A stretch of DNA of 64,000 nucleotides, taken from NCBI GenBank assembly GCA_937995825.1, contig CALKJO010000001.1:62001-126000 (forward strand), in the 5' to 3' direction. Of the stretch, positions 1 through 8,764 are shown piece after piece (position 1 is the stretch's first letter; each line of letters starts with the position of its first letter). The translations under genes and the position numbers were made by a program. Below the pieces are notes generated by a model. It had not been told where the DNA came from. It made no database searches and worked only from the letters and a program-made list of their open reading frames with translations. The stretch is from an uncultured Anaerolineae bacterium. Lineage in GTDB: Bacteria > Chloroflexota > Anaerolineae > Aggregatilineales > Phototrophicaceae.

Positions 1-351
1 CTCGACCACGCGCAGCAGCCGATCCAGCGGCATCCCGCCATCCGCCAGCAGATCATCGACTGAGCCGCCCGCCATGTAGCGCATGACGATATACGGCTGT
101 CCCTCAAATTCGCCATAATCATGCACCGGCACGATGCCGCGATGCTCGAGCTGCGCTGCGATCCGCACCTCGCGCTCGAAGCGGTGCATGTAAGTGGCAT
201 CATTCAGGAAATGGCGCGGCAAAATCTTGATCGCAACGATCCGATTCATCGAGGTCTGATGCGCCCGGTAAACCGTCGCCATCCCTCCCATCCCGATCAG
301 ATCGAGGACTGCGTATCCGCCAAATCGCTTGCCGATCAGAGCATCGGTCAT
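1..351 (-). CDS. Ser/Thr protein kinase, N-terminal part (runs off the left edge)
   Basis: Only the first 117 codons lie in the window. Reading from the ATG at 351 leftwards, the protein begins with a Hanks-type kinase N-lobe: a glycine-rich loop (LIGMGGMATVY, residues 19-29), the VAIK lysine (Lys42), a helix-C glutamate (about Glu61 in FEREVRIAAQLEH) and the hinge (YIVMRYMAGG). This matches PknB-like bacterial kinases that phosphorylate Ser/Thr on cytosolic targets. The HRD and DFG motifs and any sensor domain lie outside the window, so activity cannot be judged. It follows the 406-1416 gene on the same strand after a 54-base gap and may be cotranscribed with it. Confidence 0.88.
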   Translation of the reverse strand, partial: MTDALIGKRFGGYAVLDLIGMGGMATVYRAHQTSMNRIVAIKILPRHFLNDATYMHRFEREVRIAAQLEHRGIVPVHDYGEFEGQPYIVMRYMAGGSVDDLLADGGMPLDRLLRVVE

Positions 352-405
352 TTAGTCCGCCCTTACCACGCCATTTCACATTATCGGGCGGCGCGCCAGA
401 CCCAT

Positions 406-1416
406 CTAGCGAGCCACGCGATTAGGATCGATCACATATTCCCACCAGTTCCACGAAATGCCGTCCGCCTGCCCGACAAAATGAGGGAAGTGCGCAAACC
501 ACCATTTGTGATGCGCCCGGATGTCCCCGCCGCCCCACTCCGTGCAGTCCACCATGCGCGGATCGCCGCTCAAATCGGGAAACTGATACCAGGTGTCGCA
601 GCGCGACAGCACGCGGCGCGGATTGCCCCAATCGTAATCCCTCAGGCTGTTGGGCGCAAAGTGGACATTCCCACATTCCGCTTTGCCCGGATGCGTCTTG
701 TCATAGCGGGTGAAGCGCTCCCACAGATTCGCCTCACCGCGCGTATCCGCGAACACCTCCGCCAGGATCGACTCTGCGCGGTGTCCCAGGTCTTCCAGCA
801 TCTCGCCGACTCCGCGCTCGTAGTTGAAGCCCATGATGACAAAACGCTTTTTCGCGCTCTCCGTCCCATGCAGCGGCGGCGCGTTGCACCAGAATGCGCC
901 CGGACCCGCCATGATCGACTCGTAGTAGCCGCAGTAGGGAAAGCCCAACAGCCACACTTCATCGATCTGATCCGCGTTCACCCGCTCGATCAGCTTGAAT
1001 TCGCGCACCAGCGCCAGATAATCCACGCCATCCGGCTGATGAAACTGCCGGCTCATCCAAGCTCGGTGAAAGGTCTCGTCCGTGTAGCGGAAGCCGTCCG
1101 CCTTTAGCGGGAAGCCGTCGACTTCGATCCGCTCGACGATCTCAAAGCGCGCATAGCCCCCGCTGACCTCGGCAATATCGGCGATATATCCCGCCGCCAG
1201 CTTATCCGGGTCATTCCAGCCGTATGCCTGCTGCGCTTTCAGCCCGCCCTTCGCCTTGATGATCGGGTGATGCACAATCGCCAGCACTTTCGGATGCACT
1301 GGCTCCGGCACAGCCAGTGGACTTGCCGGTCGATTGCGCCAGCGCGTGCCATCCTCCTCGCCCACGTCCAGCGGGTGAGTCCCGCCGAACAGCCGCCGCA
1401 GCAGGTTCTCCATCAT
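406..1416 (-). CDS. Unrecognised protein rich in aromatic residues
   Basis: A 336-residue protein whose family I do not recognise. The ATG at 1416 overlaps the asnB stop (ATGATG/TGA), behind an AAGGGGG ribosome-binding stretch, so the two are translationally coupled. There is no signal peptide or membrane segment. The sequence has many Trp, Tyr, His and Asp residues, including KVLAIVHHPII near the start, VWLLGFPYCGYYESIM in the middle, and a Trp-rich end (HKWWFAHFPHF, WNWWEYVIDPN). The conserved look of these clusters suggests an enzyme or a carbohydrate-binding fold, but that is a guess. Sharing a transcript with asparagine synthase hints at a role near amidotransfer or surface-polymer synthesis. 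Confidence 0.8.
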   Translation of the reverse strand: MMENLLRRLFGGTHPLDVGEEDGTRWRNRPASPLAVPEPVHPKVLAIVHHPIIKAKGGLKAQQAYGWNDPDKLAAGYIADIAEVSGGYARFEIVERIEVDGFPLKADGFRYTDETFHRAWMSRQFHQPDGVDYLALVREFKLIERVNADQIDEVWLLGFPYCGYYESIMAGPGAFWCNAPPLHGTESAKKRFVIMGFNYERGVGEMLEDLGHRAESILAEVFADTRGEANLWERFTRYDKTHPGKAECGNVHFAPNSLRDYDWGNPRRVLSRCDTWYQFPDLSGDPRMVDCTEWGGGDIRAHHKWWFAHFPHFVGQADGISWNWWEYVIDPNRVAR

Positions 1417-3314
1417 TCCCCCTTCAGAAATCGTCGTCCCCACAGTTCCAACGTCAGCAGGCGAAAGACGATCTCCACCTGCGGCGCGCGTCCGCTGAAA
1501 TGCCCGTCCAACAGCCGATCTAATGCGTCCCCCTCAAACCACACGCGCACGAGCGCGCCCGGATCGCGCAGCACCGCCTGAACCCGCGCCGCCAGCGCCC
1601 CACTGAACCATGCCAGAATCGGCGTCCCGAACGGCTGCTTGGGACGTTCAAGCGCCCACGCTGGCAGCAGCGGACGCATCGCCTCGCGCAGCACATGCTT
1701 ATTGCTCAGCAGCTGCAGGCGCGCCGGAATCCCCGCCGCCCAGCCGAGCAGCGCCGGGTCAAAGAATGGTACGCGCGCCTCAAGCGAATGCGCCATCGTC
1801 ACTTTGTCCGTGTTGAGCAGCGCGTTGCCCGCCAGCCAGGTGTTGATCACGAGCCGCTGCGCCAGTTTCGCAGGATCGGCGTCCTGGCTCTCCCGCACAA
1901 CCGCCGCAAATGCGCTGTCTTCAGATGGCGGCGCAGCGCGGTAGAGCTGACGGCGCAGCGCGTCGGTCAGCACCAGTCCATCGAACGACATCGCCCGCCG
2001 CAGCCGATCAGCGCGCTCCAAGAGCGGAAGCCGCCAGCGCGGCAGATGGGTCGGCAGCGCGCCGACTGCCCGCCAGCGCTTCATCGCCGGATAATGCGGC
2101 TCGATTCGCTGAAACACCCCATCCAGTGGGGCGAGCGCCCGCCCCCACCGCCGCGTCAAAGCCCAGGGAATGACGCGGTGATGTCCATAGCCGCAGAACA
2201 GTTCGTCCCCACCCAACCCCGTCAGCACCACTTTGACGCGCTTTGCCGTCTCCTCCGCCAGCAGCAGCAGCGATACCGCCGATGGATTCGCGTTCGGCTC
2301 ATCGTGGTGATAGATATACCGCTCATAACCGCGCCACCAGTCCTCGGCATCGATCACCTGCTCATGATGCGCCGTCCCAAAGTGGACGGCGATCCGGCGC
2401 GCCGCCGCCAGCTCATTATCCGGCGTCGTCGTCGCGTAGCCGACGGTGAACGTCTCGATCTGACCGCCATGCGCCGCCATATTCGCCAGCACCGCCGCCG
2501 AGTCCACGCCGCCGCTCAGAAACAACCCCAGCGGCACATCGCTGCGCAGATGCAGCCGCACCGACTCGGCGATCCGCTCCCGCGTCCCTGCGATGATGGC
2601 GGCATCATCCAGGTCGCCCATCTCAACCGCCGCCGCGCCGAACCGCCATGTCTGAAGCGTGTCGAGCCGTCCGCGTTCCGCGATCAGCGCGTGTCCGGGC
2701 GGGATTCGCCGGATGCCTTTGAACAGCGTCTCGACACCGACCCGGTAGCCGAAGGTCATGTAATGATCCAGCAGACTTTCATCGATCTCCGCCCGCACCG
2801 CCGGATCGACCAGCAGCGCCTTGACTTCGCTGGCAAAGCGCAGCATCCCGCCCGCCTCATGCACGTACAGCGGCTTCATCCCAATGTGATCGACCGCCAG
2901 CACCAGCCGCGACCGCGCTTCATCCCACAGCGCAATGGCATACATCCCGCGCAGCGCGCTGAACATCTCATATTCATCCCGCTCATACAGATGGATCAGC
3001 GTCTCGCCGTCTCCCTCCGTCCGAAACCGGTGACCCTGACCGATCAGCGCCGCGCGCAGCTCGAGGTAATTGTAAATTTCACCGTTGAACATCAGCGCGA
3101 TCTGCCCGTCCTCGTTGAAAAGGGGCTGATCGCTCCCCGCCACATCGATGATGCTCAGCCGCCGCATCCCCGTCGCCAGATCGCCCGATGCCGACTCGTA
3201 AAACCCGTCCCCGTCCGGTCCGCGATGGCGAATCGCCGCCGCCATTGCCCGCACGATGCTCCCATCTGCCCGTCCATGACCCGTCAGATCGAACATCCCG
3301 ACAATTCCGCACAT
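1413..3314 (-). CDS. asnB: Asparagine synthase (glutamine-hydrolysing)
   Basis: A 633-residue AsnB-family amidotransferase. It converts aspartate, glutamine and ATP to asparagine, or amidates another carboxylate in surface-polymer clusters. The mature N-terminus MCGIVGMF gives the Cys2 glutaminase nucleophile, followed by RHRGPDGDG and NGEIYNYLELR of the class II glutaminase. The ATP-pyrophosphatase half begins near residue 265 with SGGVDS (the PP-loop), and GLGGDELFCGYG lies further on. Length is normal for the longer bacterial type. An AGAGGAC ribosome-binding site precedes the ATG. It heads a minus-strand transcript that continues into the overlapping gene ending at 406. Whether the substrate is aspartate or a sugar or peptide acid cannot be told from sequence. 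Confidence 0.95.
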   Translation of the reverse strand: MCGIVGMFDLTGHGRADGSIVRAMAAAIRHRGPDGDGFYESASGDLATGMRRLSIIDVAGSDQPLFNEDGQIALMFNGEIYNYLELRAALIGQGHRFRTEGDGETLIHLYERDEYEMFSALRGMYAIALWDEARSRLVLAVDHIGMKPLYVHEAGGMLRFASEVKALLVDPAVRAEIDESLLDHYMTFGYRVGVETLFKGIRRIPPGHALIAERGRLDTLQTWRFGAAAVEMGDLDDAAIIAGTRERIAESVRLHLRSDVPLGLFLSGGVDSAAVLANMAAHGGQIETFTVGYATTTPDNELAAARRIAVHFGTAHHEQVIDAEDWWRGYERYIYHHDEPNANPSAVSLLLLAEETAKRVKVVLTGLGGDELFCGYGHHRVIPWALTRRWGRALAPLDGVFQRIEPHYPAMKRWRAVGALPTHLPRWRLPLLERADRLRRAMSFDGLVLTDALRRQLYRAAPPSEDSAFAAVVRESQDADPAKLAQRLVINTWLAGNALLNTDKVTMAHSLEARVPFFDPALLGWAAGIPARLQLLSNKHVLREAMRPLLPAWALERPKQPFGTPILAWFSGALAARVQAVLRDPGALVRVWFEGDALDRLLDGHFSGRAPQVEIVFRLLTLELWGRRFLKGE

Positions 3315-3461
3315 CGATTTGAAGTCCTCTGCTGATCGGTCTCCATTTATGAGAAATTGTAAAATCCGAGCGGGAAAGTTTGGTAAGAACCTAAGTATAA
3401 GTTAGAGTCACGTTAGTTTCGAATGAAATGACGGCGTCAATCAGCTCTGGACATCTATTTC

Positions 3462-4769
3462 ATGCCCGCCTCACTCTCTGACTCTCAGCCATCACCGCGC
3501 ACACGCCTGATCTTCAACAACATCATCGCGTTGCTGATCGCGCTGGGGCTGCTGGTCACCCTTACGCCGCCGCTCATCTTTCAAGACCCCGATTACACCT
3601 ACTTCGGAGACTATGCGCCAGTCATGCTGGCTGCACTGGCGGGCAGCGCCATCGCCGTCTTCGCCGCCCATGTCTTTGACGCTCGGTTGGGCGCGGCGGC
3701 GTTGATCGCCACGTTCTTCTTGCTGATCCCTGTCGGCTTCATCATATCGCCGCCGATCAGCCGTCTCAGCTTTCTCACATTTTACATTCTCCCCGTGCTG
3801 CTGACGAACACCTTCTTTGGCTATCGCCTGCTGGTTCTCAGCGCCGCCCTCGCGCTCGCCAGCATGATCACCCTCACCCAGATTTCTCCCGACATCAAAA
3901 TGAGCGATCTGTTCGCCGGACCTGGCGCGCTCTTTCTTATGTCGATCAGCATAATCCTCATCGCCCAGTATCACCGCGATCTCGTTGAGTCCGAGCATCG
4001 CGCCAAACTGATCGAGGCTGAGCGCCTGCGCACCGATCTCGAAATCGCCCGTGAACTCGACGCCACCAAATCGCATCTGATGCGCATGATCAGCCATGAG
4101 TTCCGCACCCCCATAACCATAATCCGAACATCTTCCGAGCTGATCGAGCGCTACAGCGAACGGATGGCTCCCGAACAGCGCGCCGAGCATTTCAATGCCA
4201 TCTATCGCGAAATCGATTTCCTCAACGCGATGATCGAGGATGTCGCCATTGTAACCCGCCTTCAGAACGAACGCTTTCGGCTTCAGTTCAAGCCGCTCGA
4301 TCTTCAGGGATTCTGTCTGGAATTGATCGCCGCCTTCAAGCGCCGGATCGCGCCCGATCACATCTTTAAATTTGAAAGCGTAGGTAATCTCAACGGCGTC
4401 CCGATTGATGAAACGCTCCTGCGTCACATCCTCGGCAACTTGCTCAGCAATGCCGCCAAGTATTCGCCCCCGGGCAGCGAAGTCCTGCTCCGGGTTGAGA
4501 GAAAAACGGATGAGCTTCGAATCACCGTCCGCGATCAGGGGATCGGCATCCCCGAGTCCGACCGTCCCAATCTCTTTGAGCCGTTTTTTCGCGGCAGCAA
4601 CACCGAAAACCAACCCGGCAGCGGTCTTGGCATGAAAATCGTCGCGGACAGCGTCCGTCTGTATCAGGGCAGCATCAGCTTTGAGTCCACTGTTGGCGCT
4701 GGCACGACGTTTTTCATCCGCCTACCGATTCCCTTGTCGAGCAGTCGAGCTGAAGCAGAGCGCCGGTGA
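3462..4769 (+). CDS. Membrane sensor histidine kinase
   Basis: A 435-residue sensor kinase. About six hydrophobic segments fill residues 15-170 (for example IIALLIALGLLVTL and LFLMSISIILIAQY), with no large extracellular loop, so it may sense a membrane-borne or intramembrane signal. A short coiled linker leads to the H-box (MISHEFRTPITIIRT, about residues 209-223), then the N-box (NLLSNAAKYS), G1 (DQGIGIP), F-box (FEPFFRG) and G2 (GSGLGMKIV), all intact. It autophosphorylates on the H-box histidine. No response regulator gene adjoins it, so it is an orphan kinase. It is divergent from asnB across a 147-base gap. A small GGCGTC/GACGCC hairpin follows the stop. Confidence 0.93.
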   Translation: MPASLSDSQPSPRTRLIFNNIIALLIALGLLVTLTPPLIFQDPDYTYFGDYAPVMLAALAGSAIAVFAAHVFDARLGAAALIATFFLLIPVGFIISPPISRLSFLTFYILPVLLTNTFFGYRLLVLSAALALASMITLTQISPDIKMSDLFAGPGALFLMSISIILIAQYHRDLVESEHRAKLIEAERLRTDLEIARELDATKSHLMRMISHEFRTPITIIRTSSELIERYSERMAPEQRAEHFNAIYREIDFLNAMIEDVAIVTRLQNERFRLQFKPLDLQGFCLELIAAFKRRIAPDHIFKFESVGNLNGVPIDETLLRHILGNLLSNAAKYSPPGSEVLLRVERKTDELRITVRDQGIGIPESDRPNLFEPFFRGSNTENQPGSGLGMKIVADSVRLYQGSISFESTVGAGTTFFIRLPIPLSSSRAEAERR

Positions 4770-4774
4770 CGAAG

Positions 4775-4789
4775 GCGTCATTGACGCCC
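4775..4789 (+). terminator. Short hairpin after the sensor kinase
   Basis: GGCGTC-ATT-GACGCC forms a 6-bp stem with a 3-base loop, six bases after the kinase stop, followed by CCTTTTAC. The T-run is only four long, so this is a weak intrinsic terminator candidate. It overlaps the -35 box of the next promoter. Confidence 0.4.
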
Positions 4790-4810
4790 CTTTTACAGCG
4801 CGGCTATAAT
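4783..4810 (+). promoter_or_regulatory. Sigma70-type promoter for the LysM gene, probably leaderless
   Basis: TTGACG (4783-4788), a 16-base spacer and a consensus TATAAT (4805-4810). The ATG at 4819 starts only 8 bases after the -10 box, so transcription would begin at or within two bases of the start codon and the mRNA would be leaderless. No ribosome-binding site is present, which fits. Confidence 0.6.
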
Positions 4811-4818
4811 GCCCACCT

Positions 4819-5721
4819 ATGAAAACCTTCATGCTTCTGTGTCTGACTTTGCTGGTGAGCGTTCTGATCGCTGCGTCCAGCGCCCACGCCCAGCGCCAGG
4901 ACCGACCTGACGGGGCGGTCGTGTATGTCGTGCAGGCAGGTGACACGGTCGATGGCATCGCTTTTTCGTTTGGCGTCACGCGCGCCGAGATCATGGCGCT
5001 CAATAACATCACCGATCCCCGCCTGATCCAGGTCGGGCAAGAGCTGCTCATCCGTCCGCGCGCCGCTCCGTCGCCGACACCTGAACCCAGTGCGCTTATC
5101 CCTGCGCGCGGCTCGCTGCTCGCCACCCCCGCAGATCAGGCAGCAGCCACGCCTGCGCTTACACCCAGCATCGCGCCAGCGCCGATCCTTGCGCCCGTGC
5201 AGCCCGCCCTTGATCCGCGCGCGGCTGATGTCCGCATCTGCCTTGAGCTGTTCGACGACGCGAATCACAATCGCATTCAAGACACGAATGAACCGCCCAT
5301 CGGGGGCGGCTCGCTCTCGCTGCTTGCACCCGATGGCGCGCAGATCGCCGCGTGGGACAGCGCCGCCGACTCCGCCGCGCGCTGTATCGATGGACTTGCC
5401 CCCGGCGGTTACACCGCGTCCGCGCGTCCGCCGAATGGCTTCGGTTTGACCGGCACGGACTCGCTGCGCATCGACGCCAACCACGGCGCAGACATCCGGA
5501 TCGCCTTCGGCGCAGCGCGCGGGCTGCCGGTCACGCCGCTGCACGCGGTCGATTTCGCCCTTGTTGTCGATGAGCCGCTTCCGTCCACGCTTCGCGCCGC
5601 TGCGACGCCGACCGTGACCAGCCTGATGCGCGACAATCTCGGTTTGTTCGCCTTCGCCCTCGCCGGGCTCGTCCTGATCGGCGGGATCGGTATGGCATTT
5701 CTGGCAAGAGGAAAACGCTGA
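4819..5721 (+). CDS. Secreted LysM and SdrD/Cna-B-like protein with C-terminal anchor
   Basis: A 300-residue exported protein. A signal peptide (MKTFMLLCLTLLVSVLIAASSAHA) is followed by one LysM domain of about 45 residues (VYVVQAGDTVDGIAFSFGVT through LIQVGQELLIRP) that should bind peptidoglycan or chitin-like glycan. A Pro/Ala/Thr linker follows, then an SdrD/Cna-B-like beta sandwich with calcium-loop character (LFDDANHNRIQDTNEPPIGGG). One C-terminal membrane helix (LFAFALAGLVLIGGIGMAFL) ends in a basic RGKR stop-transfer. It looks like a wall-binding protein tethered to the membrane. The next gene starts at its stop codon and encodes a second copy of the Cna-B-like module. Confidence 0.85.
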   Translation: MKTFMLLCLTLLVSVLIAASSAHAQRQDRPDGAVVYVVQAGDTVDGIAFSFGVTRAEIMALNNITDPRLIQVGQELLIRPRAAPSPTPEPSALIPARGSLLATPADQAAATPALTPSIAPAPILAPVQPALDPRAADVRICLELFDDANHNRIQDTNEPPIGGGSLSLLAPDGAQIAAWDSAADSAARCIDGLAPGGYTASARPPNGFGLTGTDSLRIDANHGADIRIAFGAARGLPVTPLHAVDFALVVDEPLPSTLRAAATPTVTSLMRDNLGLFAFALAGLVLIGGIGMAFLARGKR

Positions 5722-6290
5722 TGCGTATGACGCTGCTGCTTATGCTGATCATGGGTCTGTTGGCGTTTCGCGCCGCCGCGCAACCCGACGGTGGACAATT
5801 CTGGGTGCAGTTCTTCGAAGACCTGGACGGGGACGGCGTGCGCGCTGCGGATGAGTTGCCCATCACGCGCGGGGCAGTGGCACAGCTTCTTAACGCTGAG
5901 CGAGTCGTGATCGAGTCGGCGCTGCTGGACACCGCCAGCAACGCCGCGCGCGGTCTGGTCGCCTTCCAATACCTGACCGCCGGCGAATACACGCTCCAGA
6001 TCAGCGCCGCCGAATGGATCTCCACCACGCCAACCGAGTTCACCCGCGCTATCACCCCTGACCAGCCGCCGACGGTCGTCGAGGTGGGTTTACAGCGCCT
6101 CCCGATCACGGCGCAGCCTGCATCGCGCTTCAGCGAGTCGGAATGGAAGGAGCGTTCGTCGCGCGCTCGGATCGCGGCGGCGGGAGTCGGCGCATCGCTT
6201 GCCGCCGGCGGGATGATCGCACTGGGAGGATTGATTGCAGGATTGGCATTCCGTCCTCGCCGCAGCCGGTCAGGACGACCGTCAGACTAA
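5721..6290 (+). CDS. Membrane-anchored SdrD/Cna-B-like protein
   Basis: A 189-residue protein whose ATG overlaps the previous stop (TGATG). Signal peptide MRMTLLLMLIMGLLAFRAAA, then a single SdrD-like domain with a calcium-loop motif (FFEDLDGDGVRAADELPI) similar to that in the gene before it, and a C-terminal Gly/Ala-rich membrane helix followed by RPRRSRSGR. The fold is a prealbumin-like sandwich common in surface proteins. No enzymatic motif is present. Coupled translation and shared domains suggest the two products work together at the cell surface. Confidence 0.8.
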   Translation: MRMTLLLMLIMGLLAFRAAAQPDGGQFWVQFFEDLDGDGVRAADELPITRGAVAQLLNAERVVIESALLDTASNAARGLVAFQYLTAGEYTLQISAAEWISTTPTEFTRAITPDQPPTVVEVGLQRLPITAQPASRFSESEWKERSSRARIAAAGVGASLAAGGMIALGGLIAGLAFRPRRSRSGRPSD

Positions 6291-7714
6291 CGATCTAGCC
6301 GCGCGCACGTCCCGCGCAGGACGCCCGCGTTCGCCTCGATCGATCCCCCAACACCATCTGCGATCAGGATGATATATTGTCCTGCTTCTGCACGGACAAT
6401 CGGATATTCACGCCCAGCATCCAGCGGCACATTCAGCCCGCCGATATTCAGCAGCGCGCTCTCCAGCACGATCAGCAGCCGACAGTCACGCAGAGCGCCC
6501 GCGGTCAGATCGGGCGCAGGCGTGTAGCGCGCTTCCGACAACGCGATCCCAACGCAGTCGCCAAACAGCTCCGCCTCACGTCCACCCACGTAACCCACCA
6601 TACCTGCTGCCGTCTCGACGGCATACCAGCTGTTTGCCGTGCGCTCGATCACGCGCCCGATCTCACCCGGACTGAGCGCGCCAGCGATAAAAGCGCCGGC
6701 GTTCGGCTCGTTCAGAAGCGGGATCGACGCGGCGCTCCGGTTCAGAATGCTGCACACATCCAGCGGCGGAACCGCCACCAGCGCCACCGGTGTCAGCGTC
6801 GTCAGCGCGACCGGCGTCACGACCGGCAGCCCTGCGCACGCGCCGTTCAGCATCAAGCTGCTCTCAAACACCCATCCTGCGCGCGATCCATGCGGCAGCC
6901 TGCCGCGTTCGTCCACCAGCAGAATCCAGCCGCCCGTCGTCCGCTGCGCCGCCGCCATCAGATAGCCATTCGGCATCACGCCAACCACATCTGCCGACGC
7001 CGACGGCGCGTTATATAAGTTTGCAGCCGTCCCCGTCGCGCTGCTGGCGCGGCACGCGGCTGCCATCGCGCTCACCGGCGTCGTGGATGGCATCGCCAGC
7101 GCGCACACGCCGACCAATGACACGCCGTCCTCAACCACCCATCCGACCGCACCATCGCCAAGCTGCACCAGCAGCCAGCCTTCGCTGCTGCGTCCGAGTG
7201 CAGCGGCGGCGCGCGCTGACTCCCACACGCCGATCACATCGCTCTCAATGCCCGCCAGCTCACGAAGCAGAAGCGGCGCGCGCGCGCGGTTATAGGCGAT
7301 GCACGGCGCAGGCGTCCCAACATATTCGGGCGATGGCGGCGGCATCCGCATCGTCGTCGCCACCAGCGTCACGCCTGGCGGAAAAATCAGCCCTCCCGTC
7401 GGCGGCGGGATCGCATTGGGGGGGAGCCGTCCGCCGACGGCTGTCTCCACTGGGGCGACGGTCTCGCTTCCCTCTATCACAACTACTCCCGGCGGCGGCT
7501 CAACAGACCTCATCGGCGGCGCAGCGGCGGTCGCCGCGCTCGCCCGAAATGCGGTCACTTCAATCTGAATGCTCCCAGCGCATCCCACCAGCAGCATAGC
7601 AATCAAAAACCAAAACCCCACGCTGTACAGACAGCGCGGGGCAGTTGGTGAGGAAGTTATGTATGTCGCAGGCGTCCTGGGGTGGAGGGAAGCGTTCTTA
7701 CATTTGCGGGTCAT
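6287..7714 (-). CDS. SH3-repeat lipoprotein
   Basis: A 475-residue lipoprotein. A hydrophobic stretch ends in a lipobox (AMLLVGC, then AGS), so it should be lipidated and face outward. Beyond a Pro/Gly linker lie about four degenerate bacterial-SH3-like repeats with paired Trp/Val-Gly signatures (GWLLVQLGDGAVGWVVEDG, NLYNAPSASADVVGVMPNG, WYAVETAAGMVGYVGG), a pattern typical of cell-wall targeting. I chose ATG 7714, which has AGGA upstream. The in-frame ATG at 7750 lies inside the likely -10 box (TATAAT on the minus strand, 7740-7745). The n-region before the hydrophobic core is unusually long, and a GTG nearer the core is possible. The 3' end overlaps the convergent 5721-6290 gene by four bases. 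Confidence 0.82.
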   Translation of the reverse strand: MTRKCKNASLHPRTPATYITSSPTAPRCLYSVGFWFLIAMLLVGCAGSIQIEVTAFRASAATAAAPPMRSVEPPPGVVVIEGSETVAPVETAVGGRLPPNAIPPPTGGLIFPPGVTLVATTMRMPPPSPEYVGTPAPCIAYNRARAPLLLRELAGIESDVIGVWESARAAAALGRSSEGWLLVQLGDGAVGWVVEDGVSLVGVCALAMPSTTPVSAMAAACRASSATGTAANLYNAPSASADVVGVMPNGYLMAAAQRTTGGWILLVDERGRLPHGSRAGWVFESSLMLNGACAGLPVVTPVALTTLTPVALVAVPPLDVCSILNRSAASIPLLNEPNAGAFIAGALSPGEIGRVIERTANSWYAVETAAGMVGYVGGREAELFGDCVGIALSEARYTPAPDLTAGALRDCRLLIVLESALLNIGGLNVPLDAGREYPIVRAEAGQYIILIADGVGGSIEANAGVLRGTCARLDR

Positions 7715-7810
7715 TTCTTCCGTCCTGCAACACTTCTTTATTATACCCATTCTCTCTCTATCCTGTTACGCAGTCCCGTAACTAGCACGCCGATCTGCGT
7801 TACTGATCGA

Positions 7811-8764
7811 TTACAACTGCCCCGCCAGCGGCAGCCGCACCGTGAAGACCGTCCCCATCCCGACTCGGCTGCGCACATCCAGCGTTCCGCCGTGCAGCCC
7901 AATGATCCGCTCGACCAGCGGCAGTCCCAGCCCGCTGCCCGGCACACTCGCCGCATTTTGCCCACGGTACAGCTCCTCGCGGATATACGGCAGGTCTTCC
8001 GGGGGTATCCCACGCCCAGCATCCGCGATCTCCACCTGCGCAAAAGCGCCATTTTCCGCCGCCCGAATTTCGATCCGGCTGTCAACGTCAGTGAATTTGA
8101 TCGCATTGTCGATCAGATTGCGAAATGCCACCGCCAGCAGATCGCGGTCGCCTATCACCGGAGACAGCGCCCATGGGATTTGCTGCACACTGAGCTGTAT
8201 CCGCCTCGGATTCGCCGCGTCATACGTCAGCTCAATCGCCTCCTCAAGCACCGAGCGCAGATCGACCCGGTCGCGTTCCAGCCCGCCCACATCCAGATCA
8301 GCCAGCCGCCGTAAGTCCTCAACCAGCTTGCTCAGCCGCCGAGTCTGCTCGATTAGGCGCTCGACCGAGTCGCGGCTCGGTTCGCCCGACTGCAAATTTT
8401 CAATGCTCAGCCGCATGATCGCCAGTGGATTCTTCAGCTCGTGATCCAGACGCCGCAAAAACCGCCGGCGCGCCGCCGCTTCCTTTTCTGCCGCCGCATG
8501 CTGCGCCTGCCGCCGTGCGGCTTCAAGCTCACGCGCCGCCGTCTGCGCCGCTGTGCGCGCCGTCCACCGCACAGCCGCAGCTATGACCAGCATCACAGCA
8601 CTGACAAGCCCCCCGATCATGAGCGCCAGCGTGGATGCCCATGCCTCGAATCGTCCTGCCAGTACCCAATCGCCCGCCAGCGCCGCGCCGGTCCCCCCCA
8701 CCGCCAGCGGCAGGCACACCGCCAGCGCCCAGCCGATGCGCCCCCTGACGCGACTCGCCATCAT
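7811..8764 (-). CDS. Sensor histidine kinase of a two-component pair
   Basis: A 317-residue kinase with two N-terminal membrane helices (about residues 10-30 and 42-65) and almost no extracellular loop, then an Ala/Arg/Glu-rich coiled coil. The H-box is RLDHELKNPLAIMRLS, with ELKNP instead of the usual ELRTP. N-box NLIDNAIKFT, G1 ADAGRGIPPED and G2 GSGLGLPLVERI are intact. The ATG overlaps the stop of the upstream response regulator (ATGA), so the two are cotranslated and almost certainly cognate partners. No HAMP or PAS domain is seen. The signal is unknown. Confidence 0.93.
   Translation of the reverse strand: MMASRVRGRIGWALAVCLPLAVGGTGAALAGDWVLAGRFEAWASTLALMIGGLVSAVMLVIAAAVRWTARTAAQTAARELEAARRQAQHAAAEKEAAARRRFLRRLDHELKNPLAIMRLSIENLQSGEPSRDSVERLIEQTRRLSKLVEDLRRLADLDVGGLERDRVDLRSVLEEAIELTYDAANPRRIQLSVQQIPWALSPVIGDRDLLAVAFRNLIDNAIKFTDVDSRIEIRAAENGAFAQVEIADAGRGIPPEDLPYIREELYRGQNAASVPGSGLGLPLVERIIGLHGGTLDVRSRVGMGTVFTVRLPLAGQL

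Noticed and set aside
1695-3335. 546-codon plus-strand open frame
   Set aside because: It is fully antisense to asnB, has an Arg/His/Gln/Pro-rich composition typical of shadow frames in GC-rich DNA, and has no family features.
7740-7750. ATG 7750 as start of the SH3 lipoprotein
   Set aside because: It lies in the likely -10 box and has no ribosome-binding site, whereas ATG 7714 has AGGA.
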